Virus record (IMG/VR): IMGVR_UViG_3300042504_002654
Span: 1 to 34,857 of that record
Origin: a virus
Direction: 5' to 3' (one strand)
Length of the DNA: 34,857 nt
Below, one piece after another: positions 30,982 through 34,857 of the stretch (positions within the stretch are counted from its first letter, which is position 1; every line of letters starts with the position of its first letter). Under the pieces are notes generated by a model. The model was not told where the DNA came from. It did not search any database and saw only the letters and a list, made by a program, of their open reading frames with translations. The position numbers were made by a program, and so were the translations under genes.

Positions 30982-32793
30982 TTAAAATAAAATATTTGTT
31001 GTATCACTATAATTATCATTTCCACTTTTTAATGAAATAAATCTAGCTCTACCATTAACATCATCTCCTTGAAATTTAGGAAGAAAACTATGAATAGGAA
31101 CAAATGTAAATGAACTTACTTTTATAATATGAGGTAATTCTTTAACACTTTTATCAATTTCTCCATTAGTATTTAATGCTATTTCCCAAGGAGATTCACT
31201 AGGAATATCATATGTTAATGATTTAATAATTCCAGGTTGTTCATAAACATATCCACCTACAGTTAATTTAGCAATATTACCTCTCATAAATCCTCCATTA
31301 TTTTGATTATAATCTGGGGTTAGAGATGATGCTAGGTAATTGAGTTTTTTATACATTGGAATTAATTCTTGCTTTGATTGAGCAGGAACAGTAAATGCTA
31401 AAGATATACTTCTATCAAATCCATTATAATTATAAAATTTTTCTCCTCTTCCTACATATTTTACATCCCCCCATTCTGCAGTATATGAATCTGAAAAACT
31501 ATCTATAAATGCTCTAAAATGAATAAAATGATATTGACTAGGATTATCATTATCTATTATTGCTATTCTAAAAGAAACTAAATCGTTTAATTCTTCTGGG
31601 TCTTTGCCTGTATAATCTTGTTTATGACTTGAAGCTTTATAGATAGGAGAAGCAGTAATTTTGTCTAAAGGCCCATCACTAGAACCAGAAGTATAATTAA
31701 ATCTATCTCTATTTCTTATTCCTGGATCTCCTAAATTTACTCGGTTTTCAATATTTTTTGTAGAATAATCTGGAGATAATGATAATATTGTAGATGTATT
31801 TAGTTTATTATCTTTTATTAATACTTGTCTAAAATCAGTAAGATTAGTAATTGGGTTATTTTTTATTAATCTTGTTGAGCCTGTGGTGTTTGTATTTATA
31901 GATTCTAATAAAGTTCTATTATATGTGTAAACAATATTATAATTTTCTGTAAAGTTAGTAGTAGAATTAGCATAATTGTTAGAAACATAACTTCCAGAAA
32001 GTAAGGTATATTGGGGTACTTCTCCATCTATAAATTTTATTGATGAAGAAATAGGTATTTGATATGTTGTAACAGTAGCACCATTATATTTTCCTGTTGG
32101 GAAAGATATAGCAATTGATCCTGATTTTGGTAATGTTGGATTTGTAATTCTAATAATTGTATTTCCAAATCCTCCAACAGAATTAGGTCCACCAGAATAT
32201 TTTAATAATACACCACTACCATCTGCGCTATCAACCCCAAATGTTTTATTTGATATTGAACCTGAATTTTCTATTTTTGTTTTAAATAGTAAAGTTAATC
32301 TGTTTGATAAATGATTTGCGGATTCTAAATCTTTAGTTATATAAAAATATTTTTCTTGATCACTTGGTGGAATAGGTAATAAACCTTGTTTTGGTAAGTG
32401 TATTCCTAAAGGATTAACTAAAGCTTGAGCTATGGTATTAGTAGGTAAATATATGCCTCCATTTATTGATGAAGGGATTAAATTTGAATTTGCTGGGAAT
32501 CCTACAGATTTTACATTTTGTAATGATAAAAGATTTTGTTTTGTGGTGAATAAAAGTCCTGCAGGAGATTTAATATCAAACATGTATTTTGTTAATCTTG
32601 CAGCATCAAACGCGGCAAGAATAGGAGATAATATTCCCCCTCTCAAAATAAAGTCTGTATTTTGGTTTCCTAAAGCACTTACTCCATCAGGAATAGGGGT
32701 TTGGATGTATGGTTGATTTGAAGAACCACCACCAAATCTATCATTTCCAAATTTTAGGCTTTTTAAATCTGTTTGAAGATTAATTAAACCCAT
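30982..32793 (-). CDS. Large baseplate or tail structural protein
   Basis: 603 residues. The first 160 carry DGVSALGNQNTDFILRGG and LTKYMFDIKSPAGLLFTTKQ, which resemble a phage virion family. The C-terminal 230 residues form a recognisable unit with YHFIHFRAFIDSFSDSY, EKFYNYNGFDRSISLAF, ELIPMYKKLNYLASSL and QPGIIKSLTYDIPSESPWEI; the same layout occurs in baseplate proteins that carry a tail-tube-like fold. The middle is Ser/Thr/Asn/Gly-rich and probably extended. It lies 3 bp before the LysM-like gene. The exact T4 counterpart is unclear. Confidence 0.72.
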   Translation of the reverse strand: MGLINLQTDLKSLKFGNDRFGGGSSNQPYIQTPIPDGVSALGNQNTDFILRGGILSPILAAFDAARLTKYMFDIKSPAGLLFTTKQNLLSLQNVKSVGFPANSNLIPSSINGGIYLPTNTIAQALVNPLGIHLPKQGLLPIPPSDQEKYFYITKDLESANHLSNRLTLLFKTKIENSGSISNKTFGVDSADGSGVLLKYSGGPNSVGGFGNTIIRITNPTLPKSGSIAISFPTGKYNGATVTTYQIPISSSIKFIDGEVPQYTLLSGSYVSNNYANSTTNFTENYNIVYTYNRTLLESINTNTTGSTRLIKNNPITNLTDFRQVLIKDNKLNTSTILSLSPDYSTKNIENRVNLGDPGIRNRDRFNYTSGSSDGPLDKITASPIYKASSHKQDYTGKDPEELNDLVSFRIAIIDNDNPSQYHFIHFRAFIDSFSDSYTAEWGDVKYVGRGEKFYNYNGFDRSISLAFTVPAQSKQELIPMYKKLNYLASSLTPDYNQNNGGFMRGNIAKLTVGGYVYEQPGIIKSLTYDIPSESPWEIALNTNGEIDKSVKELPHIIKVSSFTFVPIHSFLPKFQGDDVNGRARFISLKSGNDNYSDTTNILF

Positions 32794-32796
32794 TTA

Positions 32797-33054
32797 TTAT
32801 CCAGGTAGATTATCTAAATACTGAGTAGGTGTAGCTCCGTCTAAATCTAATTGTGAAGGTTGGGGTAAAATATTAATAGCTCCATCATTATATGAAGCAT
32901 ATTGACTATTTACCAAAGAAGCATTACTTCCATTTATAGAATAGCTATCATGTAATCTAGAAGCAGCAGTTGCTAATGGATTGATAGATGGTGTAGCTCC
33001 ATTACCTACAGAAAGTGTAGATCCATTGTTTGTTAATTTATCTAATAGTCCCAT
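32797..33054 (-). CDS. Small virion-region protein
   Basis: 85 residues rich in Ser, Asn and Gly with no predicted core. The end reads ILPQPSQLDLDGATPTQYLD followed by NLPG. I recall the PQPS-x-LDL-x-GA-x-P element from tail proteins of other phages, where it looks like a docking peptide. The start MGLLDKL resembles the start of the next gene (MGLINLQ). It lies between the tape-measure gene and the large baseplate gene. Probably a structural or adaptor peptide. Confidence 0.6.
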   Translation of the reverse strand: MGLLDKLTNNGSTLSVGNGATPSINPLATAASRLHDSYSINGSNASLVNSQYASYNDGAINILPQPSQLDLDGATPTQYLDNLPG

Positions 33055-33082
33055 ATTTTTGTTTTTATTATAAATATTGTAA

Positions 33083-34857
33083 TTATTGAGTTTTATAAGA
33101 TGCTAAACTCAAAGCTTGACCAATTTTATTTCCATCAATATTTATAGTTCCTTCTTTAGATAATATTTGTGATAATAATTGTTTTATAGCTTTTAATTCT
33201 TCTACCATACCTGCAGATGAAACATTATTACCTTTAGACATGTTTGGGCTAACAGCTAAATTATCACCTTGAGCTGTTACTGCTGTAGCTCCATATTTAT
33301 CAGTTATAGTAAATGGACCTTTACTTGATGGAGCTATACCATCTTGAACACCCACTGCTGATTTTATACTACCAAAAATATTTGTAGAACCTAAAATTCC
33401 TGCTCCTTTTTTTATAACACTTCCAAGCATAGAATTTTCGATTCTGTCAATTATGCTATTTATTAAACCTTTAAGTGGATCAAATGCTGATATTATTTTT
33501 TTAGGAACAAAAGTAATTATTTCAAAAAGATATTTAAAAGGTGATATGAAATATGATTTAGCAGATTCACCTATTTTTTTTATTGCTTCTTCGTTTCCAT
33601 TAAGTGCTGGGCCTATATTTTGTATTATTGTTTTAATTAAATTAAATCCTTTAACTATTTGCAAAATAGGAAACATTATTACTTTAACAGCTAATTGTAG
33701 ACTAATGATTGCTGGGTTTAGTTTGGTTATTATTGGTATAATTTTTTTCATTATATCCATAAACCCTCCACTACCTTCTTTAATTAATCCTAATTCTTTA
33801 CCAATTTCTTTAAAAGGTTCCATTATTGCCTCTACTTGTTTAAAAAGTTCACCCCAATATACAGTTAATAATTCCATATAAGGACCAACAAATTGCATTA
33901 ATGGTTCAACCATTTGAACAAATAATTCTTTACCTTTTTCAATTAATTGATTAAATCTTTCCTGTAAACTAGCACTTTGGAGTTGTTTGGCATATTGTTC
34001 ATCTCCTAATTCTTTAACAGCAGTAGCATATCCTTTTTCCTTTACTAATAAATCAAATTTTTTCTTTGCTTCAGCAGCATCTTTAACACCTATGTTTTTC
34101 AATGCTTCTCGTTCAGTTAATGCTTTTGCTAATTCTTCTCTTTCCATTCCTACTCCTTTAGCTAATGCTTCTTGTTGAAGAACATTCATTTTACCAAATT
34201 GAGCAGCAGTACCAACTTGTTTAGCTATTTCTTCAGCAACTGTAGCTATATCTCCATTTAAAGATGCTAATCTAGCTCTTTCTAAATTTATTTGTTTTCC
34301 AGTTAATAATTCAGCAGCCATTTCATTTTCAATAGAGGATTCAAATTGTAATAATGAATTAGCTATTTTTTCTACTTGATCCATCTCAACTCCTAAAGCT
34401 TTAGCATTTACTACAGCTTCTGCCAATGCTTTAGGATTTGCTTTTAATGAAAGAGTAGTTGCTGATGAAATTTTGGAGATACTTTCTTGGAGTTGTTTTT
34501 GATTAAGGGCTAAACCTTTTTGTACGGACATTAATTTAGCTTGCCCCATAAATTCTTTAGTAGTTTTTTCTAAAGGTTTACTGGTAAGTAATGAACTTTT
34601 AAATAAAGATAAAGATGCTTCTTTGGATAAACCTATTTGTTTTGTTAATTCAGTATAGGTAAGTAATGTTTTATCATTTAATCTAGCAAATGTACCAAAT
34701 GCATTGTTTATATCTGAATATGCTTCTTGTAGATTTTTTGTAGTAGCATATATATTTTCTGATGAAGCTGCTGTTTGGATTAATTCAGAATTAAGTTTTG
34801 CTGCTTCATCATATGAAGTTCCAAAATTTTTAGCTAGTACACCACTTGAACTATCAA
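33083..34857 (-). CDS. Tail tape-measure protein (5' end cut by window)
   Basis: About 591 C-terminal residues are visible. The frame stays open from the first internal Met (34549) to the edge, reading for example SKEASLSLFKSSLLTS upstream, so the gene extends beyond the window. It is Ala/Lys/Glu/Leu-rich and helical (SISKISSATTLSLKANPKAL, EEIAKQVGTAAQFGKM), then has hydrophobic segments (PAIISLQLAVKVIMFPIL) and a flexible Gly/Ser-rich end, typical of tape-measure proteins that set tail length and help DNA cross the inner membrane. Its place next to baseplate genes fits. The last helix EELKAIKQLLSQILS could be a coiled coil that binds the hub. Confidence 0.8.
   Translation of the reverse strand, partial: DSSSGVLAKNFGTSYDEAAKLNSELIQTAASSENIYATTKNLQEAYSDINNAFGTFARLNDKTLLTYTELTKQIGLSKEASLSLFKSSLLTSKPLEKTTKEFMGQAKLMSVQKGLALNQKQLQESISKISSATTLSLKANPKALAEAVVNAKALGVEMDQVEKIANSLLQFESSIENEMAAELLTGKQINLERARLASLNGDIATVAEEIAKQVGTAAQFGKMNVLQQEALAKGVGMEREELAKALTEREALKNIGVKDAAEAKKKFDLLVKEKGYATAVKELGDEQYAKQLQSASLQERFNQLIEKGKELFVQMVEPLMQFVGPYMELLTVYWGELFKQVEAIMEPFKEIGKELGLIKEGSGGFMDIMKKIIPIITKLNPAIISLQLAVKVIMFPILQIVKGFNLIKTIIQNIGPALNGNEEAIKKIGESAKSYFISPFKYLFEIITFVPKKIISAFDPLKGLINSIIDRIENSMLGSVIKKGAGILGSTNIFGSIKSAVGVQDGIAPSSKGPFTITDKYGATAVTAQGDNLAVSPNMSKGNNVSSAGMVEELKAIKQLLSQILSKEGTINIDGNKIGQALSLASYKTQ

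Noticed and set aside
33453-34178. Plus-strand frames opposite the tape-measure gene
   Set aside because: Shadows of a continuous minus-strand coding region with good protein features.
1-34857. tRNA genes, CRISPR arrays, insertion sequences, integrase or attachment sites
   Set aside because: I looked for T-loop-like GGTTCGAAT sequences, regular direct repeats and transposase motifs on both strands and saw none; a weak tRNA could be missed without a covariance search.

Overview
The window looks like part of the genome of a large, AT-rich tailed bacteriophage with a contractile (myovirus-type) tail, related to the T4 superfamily. The evidence is a T4-style replisome (gp44/gp62-like clamp loader, gp45-like clamp, family-B polymerase, gp41-like helicase, gp32-like SSB, UvsX-like recombinase, T4 RNase H-like FEN nuclease) plus baseplate and tape-measure genes. 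Every gene I accept is on the minus strand and most are packed with 1-15 bp gaps or stop/start overlaps (TAATG, ATGA). TGA and TAA both end genes, so the standard bacterial code applies. I see no tRNA, CRISPR, insertion sequence or integrase. The host cannot be fixed from this window; an AT-rich aquatic bacterium (for example Bacteroidota or a Pelagibacter-like group) is a guess from composition only. No intergenic stretch exceeds about 160 bp.

Layout in the direction of transcription (right to left). 34857-27140: virion module, with the 3' part of the tape-measure gene (cut by the window edge), a small virion-type protein, a large baseplate protein, a LysM-like baseplate protein, a hub-like protein fused to a C-terminal cysteine peptidase/amidase domain, and a conserved protein of unknown role. 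27133-27061: two small hairpins and a strong intrinsic terminator separate this from the early genes. 26980-20763: replication/recombination genes, namely an unexpected family-A-type DNA polymerase, an unknown protein, SSB, UvsX, FEN nuclease and replicative helicase. 20717-17358: NrdB and NrdA with an ADP-ribosyltransferase-like gene between them.

17343-9866: a base-modification region with a DXD glycosyltransferase, a DpdA/TGT-like transglycosylase, QueC, a UVR-motif protein, QueD, an acyl-CoA-thioesterase-like protein, QueE, an HTH-like regulator, FolE and a MazG-like pyrophosphatase. FolE-QueD-QueE-QueC is a complete set for making preQ0 from GTP. With a DpdA-like enzyme it predicts that the phage replaces some guanines in its DNA with a 7-deazaguanine. 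Several of these enzymes carry unusual active-site or metal-site changes.

9832-1: a family-B DNA polymerase broken into two genes just before the catalytic DTDS motif by an unrelated gene, the sliding clamp, a phage-encoded GroES-GroEL pair, the two clamp-loader subunits, and at the left edge a RecB/Cas4-like PD-(D/E)XK nuclease cut by the window end. A 37-bp AT-rich element containing TAATTTGGTT recurs in three intergenic gaps and is probably a phage promoter class. The most interesting points are the divergent preQ0/DpdA/glycosyltransferase cluster, the split PolB alongside a second, PolA-like polymerase, the complete chaperonin pair, and a small conserved gene that appears to start at AUA.
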